DNA from: Candidatus Cloacimonadota bacterium
GTDB lineage: Bacteria; Cloacimonadota; Cloacimonadia; Cloacimonadales; WRIO01
Length of the DNA stretch: 64,000 nt
Reading direction: 5' to 3'
Assembly: GCA_009777575.1 (NCBI GenBank)
Contig: WRLO01000005.1
Coordinates: forward strand, 1-64,000
Shown here: piece by piece, positions 18,201-26,183 of the stretch
Layout of the letters: the number at the start of each line of letters is the position of its first letter
How positions within the stretch are numbered: position 1 is the first letter of the stretch
The notes under the pieces: model-generated
Told to the model about the DNA's origin: nothing
Database searches by the model: none
The model's input: the letters and a program-made list of their open reading frames with translations, nothing else
Position numbers and translations under genes: made by a program

Positions 18201-18236
18201 CCAACCTTGTTGATATTTAACGAAACTTGTGATTGA
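15210..18236 (+). CDS. MutL-family protein (mutase reactivating chaperone-like) with long C-terminal extension
   Basis: The first roughly 460 residues are an ASKHA-type ATPase of the GlmL/MutL family: TDIGSTTTKAMLL at 8, LTTSSAGGGLQ near 108, LFCGGIDGG near 172 and AFDIGGATTDVYS near 307. Such proteins accompany B12-dependent mutases or aminomutases (glutamate mutase, ornithine/lysine aminomutase) and are thought to reactivate them. The family is usually about 460 residues; here another 500 follow, with glycine-turn beta segments repeated (KGSIFVNNGDIVRPDTLLGE, SPVRGFVEQINSVTGSI, SPYTGTIQKIDSIKGTI) resembling barrel-sandwich hybrids. No mutase gene is in the window. AAGGA sits 9 bases before the ATG. 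Confidence 0.8.
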   Translation: MKDIIVITDIGSTTTKAMLLKKVDDNYKFIGYTTAFTTVEKPNEDVKIGIFNSLRSLEELYSVNLIKKNQKSSIEQKVSMDISSEIINQDKISSYDFLDNVTYLTTSSAGGGLQILVVGLTKADSASSAERAAYGVGGVILDTLAIDDGKTSIERMEVFNQTHPDIILFCGGIDGGALFSVYRLAEILKLANPTLKFSDKVKSNQEKSLIHKIPLVFAGNKDVIDFIKIIFENKFDLHIVPNLRPTMIDENLEPTKEKIHELFMNNVMEQAPGYSKVKEFVSTDIIPTPSGVLKSLKILGNKYSKVIAFDIGGATTDVYSNLNGNYHRTVSANFGMSYSIGNILAETNDYLIKIIIQSTSIINKPHFYEYFLNYLGNKIIYPDFQPTHDIDKFIEHIVAIQGIRLSLKQHFKMHFMTKRIGFLDFLKHKPSRDKWKETMYYPHYDKSFIFNKSDIEVAIGAGGIISHATKEQALYVMIESLQLEGITELWRDKHFISPHLGVLSCLDEKTAEQLLYSDCFEKLGIYLRPFIRSFKENKILLTINIDDQDFYIKTNEFFYHTTKTTQKICISSTKDCNISISELNIQAGLPLIIDTRNREEKDLKSNNTVNNTKIIIDSLKPYIFSNIEKQSVFSKTAGKGFIYPVSIDQNQKYLPQKNILHFALPYKGSIFVNNGDIVRPDTLLGENRFDPPKIYVVLISTLIGKTLTEKEFQEGILIKVDDKISSGDKIFRYKSHQNLFKGNEYAYSPVRGFVEQINSVTGSIIMREIQDYPTKPVMIDAAKKLKIKEKYLKGYLKKQEGDFVYKDDILGVNQVSSSLLESPEYITLLSPYTGTIQKIDSIKGTITICYDKKPYQMLSLCHGLVENITENNEIFISVETIDIFGKIGFGKDVGGFFRKSDIEYVPHIENYQNLQSLAEKSIKGLICNTITYSCLKQFLNKDIGVALTGSESIPFSLIILNGFSDKALMDDTNFFQQFENRYILIKPHTQIRAGATRPTLLIFNETCD

Positions 18237-18260
18237 TTATAAAGATTTTCTTATATAATC
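18235..18260. terminator. Weak hairpin between convergent genes
   Basis: GATTATA and TATAATC form a 7-bp AT-only stem just after the mutL-like stop, in the 89-base gap facing purH. It is a candidate bidirectional terminator, but the stem is weak and no clear T-run follows. Confidence 0.25.
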
Positions 18261-18325
18261 AAAAATATCGGTAAGGTTTACAAAAAACGAAATATCGAAC
18301 CTAATTTCATCAAGGAAGTGCTTAT

Positions 18326-19933
18326 CTAATGTCTAAAATGTCTTCGACCTGTTAATACCATCGCTATCTTTAGCTTATTGCATGCCTGAATCACTTCTAG
18401 ATCGGCCTTTGAACCACCCGGTTGGATGACTAGTTTCACTCCTATTTCGGATAACCTTTCGATTGAATCCTTAAATGGGAAAAAACCATCAGAGGCACAC
18501 ACAGAATTAGTTAAATCAAGATTGGCTCTTTTTGCAGATTCTACCGCTATATTCAAAGAACTAATTCGACTAGTCTGACCTATCCCTAATCCAAGGGTTT
18601 GTTTGTTTTTTGTAAAACATATTGCATTTGATTTAAGCATTTTGACTACTTGCCAAGCGAATTTGAGTTCATCAAGCTCATTATTTGAAGGTTTTTGATC
18701 TGTGGGAAAAGTCCATTCTTCTACATTATCTTCTACTAAATCTGGCATTTGAGCAAGATAGCCATCTAAACATGGTTGAATTTGTAGGTGGTTTTTCATT
18801 TTATTAAGCAAATCTCGATGATAAATAATTAATCTTCTATCTTTCTTTTTCTTTAGTTTTAATAGAGCTTCTTCTGAAAAATCAGGAGCGATGACAATTT
18901 CAGTAAAAACTTTATCAATAGCTTCCACAAAATCAAGATGAATTTTCTCATTTGTGACAATTATTCCGCCAAAAGGTGAAACAGTATCAGTAGCAAAGGC
19001 TTTTTGATAGGCTATAGTTATTTCTGGATCTGAAGCTATTCCAGAAGGGTTTGTATGTTTAAATATTGCCACTGTTGGTTCAGAGAATTTTATTATTGTC
19101 TTCAGAGCAGCATCAATATCGAGATAATTGTTGTATGATAGCTCTTTACCATGTATTTGAGATATTATATCTTGTTCATTTATTTCCAAAGTTGTTGTTA
19201 TACTTTTTTGAAAATATGTAGCTTTCTGATGGGGATTTTCACCATATCGTAATTTTGTAGGAAAATGAAAATATTCAAAGGGAAAAAAAGGAACTTCGCA
19301 AACTTGCGAATAAGAGCTGGTTAAATAGCTATTAATTAAGTAATCATATCGAGATATATGCTCAAATACTTTAGCAGCAAGTCTCAATCGTGTCTCTACA
19401 GATGTAGTTCCTTTTTTTTCTAGCTCGTTTAAAATACAATCATAATCAGCTGGATCAATTAAGACAGTAACGGCTTTAAAATTTTTGGCTCCAGCTCTTA
19501 GCATTGCCGGTCCACCTATATCTATATTTTCGATAATTTCTTCAGAATATTCTGAATCAAGGAGGTGATGGTTTGATTTTTTTTCTTGAATATCAAGAAT
19601 ATGCTTTCGAACTGTTTCCTCAAAAGGATAAAGATTTACTACAAGTAAGTCAATTCCAATGATAAAATGTTCATTAATTTGCCTTAAATGTTCTTCATTT
19701 TCTCTTAAAAACAACAAACCACCATGTATTTTGGGATGAAGTGTCTTTACTCTTCCTTCCAAAATTTCTGGAAATCCAGTTATATCAGATACAGCTGATG
19801 CCTTTATGTTATTCTTTAAAAGGACCTCGAGGGTTCCACCCGTAGAGATTATTTCATATCCAAAATCCGAAATTCTTTTAGCAAAATCTACGATACCTTT
19901 TTTATCAGAAACACTAATCAATGCTCTTTTCAT
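18326..19933 (-). CDS. purH: Bifunctional AICAR transformylase / IMP cyclohydrolase
   Basis: Last two steps of IMP synthesis. The N-terminal MGS-like cyclohydrolase domain reads RALISVSDKKGIVDFAKRI...STGGTLEVL; the transformylase domain has LRYGENPHQKA near 223, KHTNPSGIA and the C-terminal ASDGFFPF and VIQPGGSKAD. 535 residues is full length. Its start overlaps the end of the small membrane protein gene by 20 bases, so the two are probably cotranscribed. The ten-formyl-THF dependent reaction is cytosolic. Confidence 0.95.
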   Translation of the reverse strand: MKRALISVSDKKGIVDFAKRISDFGYEIISTGGTLEVLLKNNIKASAVSDITGFPEILEGRVKTLHPKIHGGLLFLRENEEHLRQINEHFIIGIDLLVVNLYPFEETVRKHILDIQEKKSNHHLLDSEYSEEIIENIDIGGPAMLRAGAKNFKAVTVLIDPADYDCILNELEKKGTTSVETRLRLAAKVFEHISRYDYLINSYLTSSYSQVCEVPFFPFEYFHFPTKLRYGENPHQKATYFQKSITTTLEINEQDIISQIHGKELSYNNYLDIDAALKTIIKFSEPTVAIFKHTNPSGIASDPEITIAYQKAFATDTVSPFGGIIVTNEKIHLDFVEAIDKVFTEIVIAPDFSEEALLKLKKKKDRRLIIYHRDLLNKMKNHLQIQPCLDGYLAQMPDLVEDNVEEWTFPTDQKPSNNELDELKFAWQVVKMLKSNAICFTKNKQTLGLGIGQTSRISSLNIAVESAKRANLDLTNSVCASDGFFPFKDSIERLSEIGVKLVIQPGGSKADLEVIQACNKLKIAMVLTGRRHFRH

Positions 19934-20261
19934 CTTTATTTATTCCTAATTTTTTTATTTTTTTACAGATAATGTAATTCTGAATTACAACATAAAAATA
20001 AAATAGATTTATTATTATTAAACAATTTGTCATCACAACTGAAGATTCTATGTATGACCATATCATTAAGGGTAATATTATTATTATTATAGATTTTAAC
20101 AATAAAATACCCTTTAAAGCTCCATATCTCTTTATGAGCTTTCTGGCAAAAGGATTTCTTTCTCCATGATAACCACAATTTGTCACCACAAAATAGGTGG
20201 TTTTAGCATCAAAAAAATTTAATAAAAGAAATAAAAACAAAAGTCCTATAAGTATTAGCAA
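19914..20261 (-). CDS. Small membrane protein, DUF5658-like
   Basis: 115 residues with an N-terminal hydrophobic segment, a FFDAKTTYFVV motif, GERNPFARKLI, then two further hydrophobic segments and a lysine-rich tail (KKIKKLGINKDEKS). The pattern of a D..T helix followed by a xNPxA segment recalls the DUF5658 membrane family; the assignment is tentative and no function is known. It overlaps purH by 20 bases and follows the MBL lipoprotein by 19 bases. Confidence 0.6.
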   Translation of the reverse strand: MLILIGLLFLFLLLNFFDAKTTYFVVTNCGYHGERNPFARKLIKRYGALKGILLLKSIIIIILPLMIWSYIESSVVMTNCLIIINLFYFYVVIQNYIICKKIKKLGINKDEKSID

Positions 20262-20280
20262 CTTATTTCTCCCTTATCAC

Positions 20281-21453
20281 TTACCTTTCAGTCCTTACAA
20301 AAAGCATTTTTCCATCACTATATACTACTATATGCCCAGAATCATCAAAATAATTATGATTTCCGGTTGGTATTTCGCTTGCTTTATTGGTTCCATAAGT
20401 ATAAAAATTGTTGAATCTATTTAATATTCTCGGATGGTTGTAAGTATTGTTCAGACCAAAAGACAAAATTGCTATTTTTGCAAATTGATTTAGGGTTGCA
20501 TCCAGAAAAATTCTATCTGATGAATTGTTAGATGACGCTCCATGATGAGGTACCTTTAAAACATTTATAGACAAATCAAAACCTTCATTGATCATCCAGT
20601 CTTGAACATCTCCGTAAATATCGCCAGTGAACAAGAAATTAACATCACCATAAGTAGTTTTTAAGACTATACTTGTGTTATTTATGTTGTTTCCATGATA
20701 GCTAGGTGGAAAACCAATATTAAAAAAATCCAAACGAACTTCATTACCGAGCATCATTCTACTTCCGGATTGATAGCCGTGAGTTTGATTAGGAGAAATA
20801 TAAGGTCCCGATGTTATTGCACTATCTAGTATGTCTTGTAAACCACCCCAATGGTCAAGATGCCTATGCGTTTCAACAATAAAATCGAGGTGCGTTATAT
20901 TCATGTTTTCTAAATAATTTAATGCTATAGGAACACCGCCGCCCTGCCAATCTCTGGTGCCTCTGCGACCATATCCTCCATCTATCATCATGTTTTTATC
21001 ATCCGGACTTTGTATCAAGATGGCATCCCCTTGCTGAACATTGATAAAATGAACCTTTAAATGTGGATATGAGAGGGAAGTTGAAGTAAATGTAAAGGTA
21101 GTATCTTGAAACACACCTTTATCGTTTTTATCAAATACTGATAATTTCATTTCATAGATGCTTATTTCTTGATAATCAACAGGTAAATAATAAATATGAT
21201 TTATGACTGCATTACCACCTGTCCAGCCTCTATATGCTTCGTTATTATTTGTCCGATTATTATAGTAAATCTGAATATATGTAGAGTCTCTCGTGGCCAC
21301 AGAGAGTTGGTTGTTTTCTATTTTCCAGTTTATTATCATCCCTGAAGTGGGTTTTGAATCTCGTGGTCCTAACGACTTATTCCAACCACAGGATATAAAA
21401 TAAATTGAAATGGTCAGAAATATTAATAAAAATATAATCCAATTTTTTTTCAT
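20281..21453 (-). CDS. Secreted metallo-beta-lactamase-fold lipoprotein, ComEC C-domain-like
   Basis: A lipoprotein signal (IFLTISIYFISC, lipobox FISC) precedes an early beta-rich region of about 110 residues and a metallo-hydrolase domain: VHFINVQQGDAILI, MIDGGYG, and ETHRHLDHWGG, a variant of HxHxDH, then FTGDIYGD and KVPHHGASSN. This is the ComEC/Rec2-type competence-nuclease fold, here anchored on the envelope with no membrane channel. Hydrolysis of a phosphoester such as DNA is possible. 390 residues. Transcription probably runs on into the small membrane gene and purH. Confidence 0.78.
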   Translation of the reverse strand: MKKNWIIFLLIFLTISIYFISCGWNKSLGPRDSKPTSGMIINWKIENNQLSVATRDSTYIQIYYNNRTNNNEAYRGWTGGNAVINHIYYLPVDYQEISIYEMKLSVFDKNDKGVFQDTTFTFTSTSLSYPHLKVHFINVQQGDAILIQSPDDKNMMIDGGYGRRGTRDWQGGGVPIALNYLENMNITHLDFIVETHRHLDHWGGLQDILDSAITSGPYISPNQTHGYQSGSRMMLGNEVRLDFFNIGFPPSYHGNNINNTSIVLKTTYGDVNFLFTGDIYGDVQDWMINEGFDLSINVLKVPHHGASSNNSSDRIFLDATLNQFAKIAILSFGLNNTYNHPRILNRFNNFYTYGTNKASEIPTGNHNYFDDSGHIVVYSDGKMLFVRTER

Positions 21454-21826
21454 AAAAAAATTCCTCTTTTTTTATTTTTTCTATATACAAATCTCAGTTT
21501 TTATCTATAACTACAAAATAGTTATTGTCATAATATGTAAACACATCGTTTCATATAGTGTTCAAGCTCTAACAATGATTTCACCAACGCAAACTTAATG
21601 TTGAGCCTAATAAAATGACCAATAAAAATAAATTAGGGTTTTAGTCAACATATATTTTGCAAATAGCATTAGGTTTTATATAAAATTAATGATGACGAAA
21701 CTGTTTGGTGGATAAAAAAAATAGTTTAAATGACATCATAATATAGAATTTTAGAAAGTTCTTGACAAATTATACTTGTTAAAATAATTGGCATGTATAA
21801 AAAAACTAAAATGGAGTAAAACATAC
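21454..21826. other. Divergent intergenic region
   Basis: The 373 AT-rich bases lie between the MBL lipoprotein and the dnaB operon. Apart from the promoter candidate at 21762, I see no RNA gene, repeat or further ORF. Confidence 0.6.
21762..21790 (+). promoter_or_regulatory. Candidate sigma-70 promoter of the dnaB operon
   Basis: TTGACA at 21762-21767 and TAATTG at 21785-21790 are spaced by 17 bases, about 37 bases before the first ATG. The -35 box is perfect and the -10 box weak. Confidence 0.4.
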
Positions 21827-22171
21827 ATGAGTAATAAGAAAGAGGAAATTGTCGATAAATTTCTTGAAAAGAACAATATGGATTATTTGTTCTGTATCCT
21901 TGCAGATAAAGAATCAGAGAGATTGTCTATCTTACCAGATTCTATCAAAAGAGGTTTTTATGAAAAAACAACTACAATGGCATTAAAACATATAGCCTTA
22001 AATGATGTCCCGGACTACATTGTCGAAGAAGTAGAAACGAAAGAAAGTGATGATTATGAAAACTTTGACTATACAGAGGAATATGAAGACGACAGAAAAG
22101 ACTTATTAAACAAAGATCTTGATGTTTTTGAAAATTCCACAAATATAGAAGAAGATTATAAAGATGATTAA
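21827..22171 (+). CDS. Small acidic protein, possibly RNA polymerase omega-like
   Basis: I start at MSNKKEE, ten bases after GGAG, giving 114 residues; the track's earlier Met has no ribosome site. The segment MDYLFCILADKESERL...KTTTMALKHIALNDVPDYI resembles the RpoZ pattern in which a helix rich in A..R/E.L is followed by xxxxALREIxxGKV. The tail of about 45 residues is very acidic (ESDDYENFDYTEEYEDD). Position at the head of a DNA-metabolism operon is compatible. I hold the omega assignment at low confidence; otherwise it is an uncharacterised small protein. Confidence 0.45.
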   Translation: MSNKKEEIVDKFLEKNNMDYLFCILADKESERLSILPDSIKRGFYEKTTTMALKHIALNDVPDYIVEEVETKESDDYENFDYTEEYEDDRKDLLNKDLDVFENSTNIEEDYKDD

Positions 22172-22221
22172 TCTGTTTTGAAGTTTTTGTTAATTATTTA
22201 TCTCTGCAAATTTAGAAAACA

Positions 22222-23028
22222 ATGTCTTTGAGAGCTTTAAAACAATATATTGAGCTGTATCATTATTATGGACTTTCTGATTTTTTCTTAGAATCGCAGG
22301 TGTTTCAAAAACCATTAAACACTCAACCACAGAAAAAATCAATAAATTCAAACTCAAATTACATAACAAGGGAAAGTTATAAGGATTCCAATAATAAACA
22401 AATATACGATTTTGAATATGATGTTGAAACTACTGATTTTACATTTTTACAGAGGAAGTATGCGAATTGTTTTAAATGCTCTTTTTCTAAATCTCGTTGG
22501 AAATTTGTTTATGGAGAAGGGCAACAAAATGCTCAATGTATGCTTATTGGCAATCCTCCTATAACAGATGAAAACGCCAATGGGAAGCCTTTTGTTGGGC
22601 ATTCTGGGGATTTATTTAATAAAATGATGGCTTCTATTGGTATAAAAAGAGAAGACCTTTATATCACAAATATAATTAAATGTAAACCTAATTATATAGA
22701 TTATTCTGAGATTCAAAAATGTATGCCATATTTATTAGAACAGATAAGAATACTCAAACCGAAGATAATACTCGTTATGGGTGATATTGCTGCCAATGCC
22801 TTGTTTACAACATTACATCATGTAAAATCAACATCACAACAAATAAATCTACTCAAAGAAAATATTGACTACTATAGACTTCATCAAGGTCAGCTCTATC
22901 AAAATATTCCCATATATGTTACTTATAATCCGTTTGATTTATTGAGAAATATTGATTTAAAAAAATTAGCATGGGAAGATTTAAAGTTATTTCGTGACCA
23001 CTTCTTAAAAATCAAAAACTCTGAATAA
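22222..23028 (+). CDS. Family 4 uracil-DNA glycosylase-like protein with altered catalytic motifs
   Basis: C-terminal about 190 residues follow the Fe-S UDG family 4 fold. Four cysteines (NCFKC near 83/86, IKCKP near 154, QKCMP near 167) match the cluster ligands, and GKPFVGHSGDLF and YITNIIKCKP are well preserved. However motif 1, normally GE(A/G)PG, reads GNPPITDE, and motif 2, normally HPS(A)LLR, reads NPFDLLR, so the usual acidic residue and histidine are missing. The N-terminal 75 residues are low complexity (QPQKKSINSNSN). Base-excision activity is therefore doubtful; lesion or single-strand binding is possible. It lies 20 bases upstream of dnaB. Confidence 0.75.
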   Translation: MSLRALKQYIELYHYYGLSDFFLESQVFQKPLNTQPQKKSINSNSNYITRESYKDSNNKQIYDFEYDVETTDFTFLQRKYANCFKCSFSKSRWKFVYGEGQQNAQCMLIGNPPITDENANGKPFVGHSGDLFNKMMASIGIKREDLYITNIIKCKPNYIDYSEIQKCMPYLLEQIRILKPKIILVMGDIAANALFTTLHHVKSTSQQINLLKENIDYYRLHQGQLYQNIPIYVTYNPFDLLRNIDLKKLAWEDLKLFRDHFLKIKNSE

Positions 23029-23048
23029 AACAATTTTATGGAATTTTC

Positions 23049-24398
23049 ATGGCAGAAAACATAGAAAGAATATTACCCAACGATCTAAATGCTGAAACGG
23101 CAGTCTTATCAGCGATGATGATAGACACATATTCAGTGACAAAAGGTATCGAAATCCTAAAAGAAAATCATTTTTATAAGACAGCTCATAGAATCATTTT
23201 TTCAGCAATGCTTGATCTGTTTGAATCAAATATTGAAGTAGATATAATTACTTTAATTAATAAACTTGAAGAAAAAGGTCAAATTGAAAAAGTAGGTGGA
23301 AAAGCTTATATCAATGAACTTTCTGATGTTGTTTTAAGCTCAGCAAATTTAGAATATCATGCTAATATTGTTCTTGAAAAAGCATTGTTTAGAGATTTGA
23401 TAACTGCTTCAAACAATATCATCAAAAGATGTTATGAACCTGATGGTCCCGCCAGCGAGACAGTAGACTGGGCAGAACAAACCATTTTTCAAATCGCTGA
23501 GATGCCCAACAGGCAAACTTTCAAAAGAATCAATGAATTAATACCTATTACTTTAGAACACATTGAAGAGGTCGCTAGCTCAAAATCAAGTGTGATTGGT
23601 GTTCCCTCTGGTTTCATAGCTCTTGATAGGATGGTAGGTGGGTTTCGTAAGGGGCAATTGATAGTTGTCGCTGCTCGACCCGCTATGGGAAAAACTTCCT
23701 TCGCCTTAAATATAGCATTTAGTGCAGCCACTTCTTATGAAAAAAAAATCGGCATTTTTACACTTGAGATGTCCAATGAAGAGTTGATTTTAAGATTGCT
23801 AAGTAGTGCTTCAGAGATTCCGATGGAGAACTTAACTAAAGGTTTTGGTTTAGATAGTGACAAAATAATCAAAATCACTGGTATCGCAGAAGAACTTGCT
23901 AAAAAAGATATTTTTATTGATGACAGCGGTTATAATACCGTAATGGATATCAGAGCAAAGTCAAGAAGATTGAAAGCAGAGATGAAGACACTTGATTTAA
24001 TTGTTATTGATTATATGCAGTTGATGTCGACGCGTAAAGTCGGAGAGAATAGACAACAAGAAATCTCAGAAATATCAAGAGGTCTAAAAATACTCGCCAA
24101 AGAGCTTGATGTGCCAGTACTTGCCTTGTCACAGTTAAACAGAAGTTTAGAATCTAGAGAAGACAAAAGACCTAGACTTTCAGACCTAAGAGAATCTGGA
24201 GCTATAGAACAAGATGCGGACATAGTCATGTTTATCTATAGAGATGATTATTACAACAAAGAAACTCAAAAACCCGGTATTTCAGAAATTATCATAGGAA
24301 AAAATCGACATGGAGCTACGGGGTCCGTAGAACTGAAATTTATTCACAACATTACTCAGTTTAAAGATAAAGAATATGAAGCTTACGAGAATTTTTAG
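23049..24398 (+). CDS. dnaB: Replicative DNA helicase DnaB
   Basis: Hexameric 5'-3' helicase of the replication fork. N-terminal domain begins LPNDLNAETAVLSAMM; the RecA-like domain has Walker A ARPAMGKTSFALN near 208, FTLEMSNEEL, Walker B LIVIDYMQLM, the ALSQLNRSLESR segment and SGAIEQDADIVMFIYR. 449 residues is typical. No intein or insertion is present. The reading frame overlaps the next gene by 23 bases, so the mlaE-like gene is likely coupled to it. Confidence 0.97.
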   Translation: MAENIERILPNDLNAETAVLSAMMIDTYSVTKGIEILKENHFYKTAHRIIFSAMLDLFESNIEVDIITLINKLEEKGQIEKVGGKAYINELSDVVLSSANLEYHANIVLEKALFRDLITASNNIIKRCYEPDGPASETVDWAEQTIFQIAEMPNRQTFKRINELIPITLEHIEEVASSKSSVIGVPSGFIALDRMVGGFRKGQLIVVAARPAMGKTSFALNIAFSAATSYEKKIGIFTLEMSNEELILRLLSSASEIPMENLTKGFGLDSDKIIKITGIAEELAKKDIFIDDSGYNTVMDIRAKSRRLKAEMKTLDLIVIDYMQLMSTRKVGENRQQEISEISRGLKILAKELDVPVLALSQLNRSLESREDKRPRLSDLRESGAIEQDADIVMFIYRDDYYNKETQKPGISEIIIGKNRHGATGSVELKFIHNITQFKDKEYEAYENF

Positions 24399-25131
24399 CT
24401 TAATTGGTGAATTTACAATTTTTACTAAAGATACTTTAATCTCTTTTATCTTTATTTTTAAAAGAAGGGCTATTTGTATAAATCAATTTAAAAAGATTGG
24501 ATATGATTCTACCTTGCTTATTGTTGTTACATCAGCTTTTACAGGCTTAGTATCAGCTTTACAGGCTTCTTATCAGACTAAAGGGTTCATACCTCAATCT
24601 CTGATTAGTGTCATGATATCAAAGATGGTAATGATTGAACTTGCTCCTGTTTTGACTTCGCTTGTATTTGCTGGCAAAGTAGGGGCTACAATTTCAGCTG
24701 AAATTGGCTCTATGAAAGTTACTGAACAGATTGACGCCTTAGAAACTATGTCAGTAAATCCTTATGAATATCTATATATGCCAAAATTGGTAGCTTCACT
24801 GACTATGTTGCCTATTTTGACAATTATTTCTATTTTTGTGACGATTATGTTTGCTTTTGTGTTTTCAAATCAGGTATTTCACATTACTTCTTATACTTTT
24901 TTTGTTAATATGAAAGCTTTTTTTGAACCATTGGATTTGTGGATTGGCTTGATTAAAGCGTTTGTTTTTGGTTTTATCATAGTTAGTATAGCAAATTTCA
25001 ATGGAGCGAGAACAAAGAATGGAGCTGAAGGTGTTGGTATTGCGACTACAAACACGGTAGTATCAAGTTCCATTGGGATATTAATGACCGATTTTTTGGT
25101 TGCACAAATTATTTTTGGAGGTTTTGCATGA
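24376..25131 (+). CDS. MlaE-family ABC transporter permease
   Basis: 251 residues with several hydrophobic segments and the MlaE signature: TSAFTGLVSALQASYQTKGF, ELAPVLTSLVFAGKVGATISAEIGSMKVTEQIDALETM, and the C-terminal GAEGVGIATTNTVV. These permeases move phospholipids between inner and outer membranes with MlaF (ATPase) and MlaD (MCE). Neither partner follows here; the next gene encodes a substrate-binding lipoprotein, overlapping by ATGA. The start overlaps dnaB by 23 bases and lacks a strong ribosome site, in keeping with coupled translation. Confidence 0.9.
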   Translation: MKLTRIFSLIGEFTIFTKDTLISFIFIFKRRAICINQFKKIGYDSTLLIVVTSAFTGLVSALQASYQTKGFIPQSLISVMISKMVMIELAPVLTSLVFAGKVGATISAEIGSMKVTEQIDALETMSVNPYEYLYMPKLVASLTMLPILTIISIFVTIMFAFVFSNQVFHITSYTFFVNMKAFFEPLDLWIGLIKAFVFGFIIVSIANFNGARTKNGAEGVGIATTNTVVSSSIGILMTDFLVAQIIFGGFA

Positions 25132-26183
25132 AATTTAAATTAACCTTTATAGTTTCATTAATCTGGGTGTTTATCTCTTTATTCCTTATTGCAAGTTGTA
25201 GAGATGAAATAATCCATAAGGAAACTGAAATCAGAACCGATGTTTTGATTATTTACACTACTGATCCTTTTATTTTAAGCGGATTGGGAGCTATCGTTAT
25301 TGAAGAATTTGAAAGTCGTTATGAATGCACTGTTATTTTAAGAACTTTTAGTGAAAGTGGTTTATTAATAAATCACTTGCAAGCAGATATAGATACGCTT
25401 CAAGCTGATCTTGCAATAGGCATATTAAGTCCTCATATACACAGAGCTTTACGGACAAATCTCTTTATACCAAACGAACCTGAATTAGTTCGAAACATCA
25501 GCAACAGAAGCTTTTTAATAGATAGTAGACATAGGTTGATACCCTATAATTACGATTTTTATGCCTTTGTTTATGATGCAGATATTGTTCTAATTCCTCC
25601 AAAAACTTTTGGAGAATTGCAAAGTTCCGTTTGGAATGATAGAATTATCATGACCGACCCAAGAACATCTTCAATAGGGATGGGAGCCATTATGTGGTCA
25701 TTAGGTTTATTTGGCGATAGAGGATTTGAACAATTTTGGATTAGTCTTAGAAGCAATGTTGTTTCTATACCAACAAGCCTAAATGAAGCTTATGCCTCAT
25801 TTCAAGCTGGAGTAGCACCGATTATTTTATCTTATGTTTCAAGGCCAGCTTATCACCAAGATATAGAAAATAATTATAGATATCAAGCTTTCATACCCCA
25901 AGAAGGCAGAATAAAAGAAGTAGAATATGCTGGTATATTAAATGGAGCTGTAAATCTTTTTCTAGCAAGAAGATTTCTCGAGTTTATGCTTTCTTTTGAC
26001 TTTCAGAGTCATATACCTACAACTATGTGGAAATTTCCTGTCCTTGATGGTGTTGAAATGCCTTATAGTTTATCATCAATCCAATTACCAGTCAATAGCT
26101 TGTCCGAAAATATTTTTAGTAACAATACTTTTTTTAACAACGCTTGGGCGGATGAATGGATTATGATTATGACAGATCGCTAA
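25128..26183 (+). CDS. ThiB-like periplasmic solute-binding lipoprotein
   Basis: A signal sequence with lipobox (FLIASC) precedes a periplasmic type 2 binding fold. Segments match the thiamine-binding ThiB/TbpA group: VLIIYTTDPFILSGLGAIVIEEFE, DLAIGILSPHIHRA, PYNYDFYAFVYD, PPKTFGELQ, MTDPRTSSIGMGAIMW and ILSYVSRPAYH. 351 residues. Family membership suggests thiamine or a related cation as ligand, but related iron and polyamine binders share the fold. No ThiP permease or ThiQ follows in this operon; a PotA-type ATPase lies 1.9 kb downstream. Its start overlaps mlaE by 4 bases and its end overlaps trmL by 28. Confidence 0.75.
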   Translation: MKFKLTFIVSLIWVFISLFLIASCRDEIIHKETEIRTDVLIIYTTDPFILSGLGAIVIEEFESRYECTVILRTFSESGLLINHLQADIDTLQADLAIGILSPHIHRALRTNLFIPNEPELVRNISNRSFLIDSRHRLIPYNYDFYAFVYDADIVLIPPKTFGELQSSVWNDRIIMTDPRTSSIGMGAIMWSLGLFGDRGFEQFWISLRSNVVSIPTSLNEAYASFQAGVAPIILSYVSRPAYHQDIENNYRYQAFIPQEGRIKEVEYAGILNGAVNLFLARRFLEFMLSFDFQSHIPTTMWKFPVLDGVEMPYSLSSIQLPVNSLSENIFSNNTFFNNAWADEWIMIMTDR

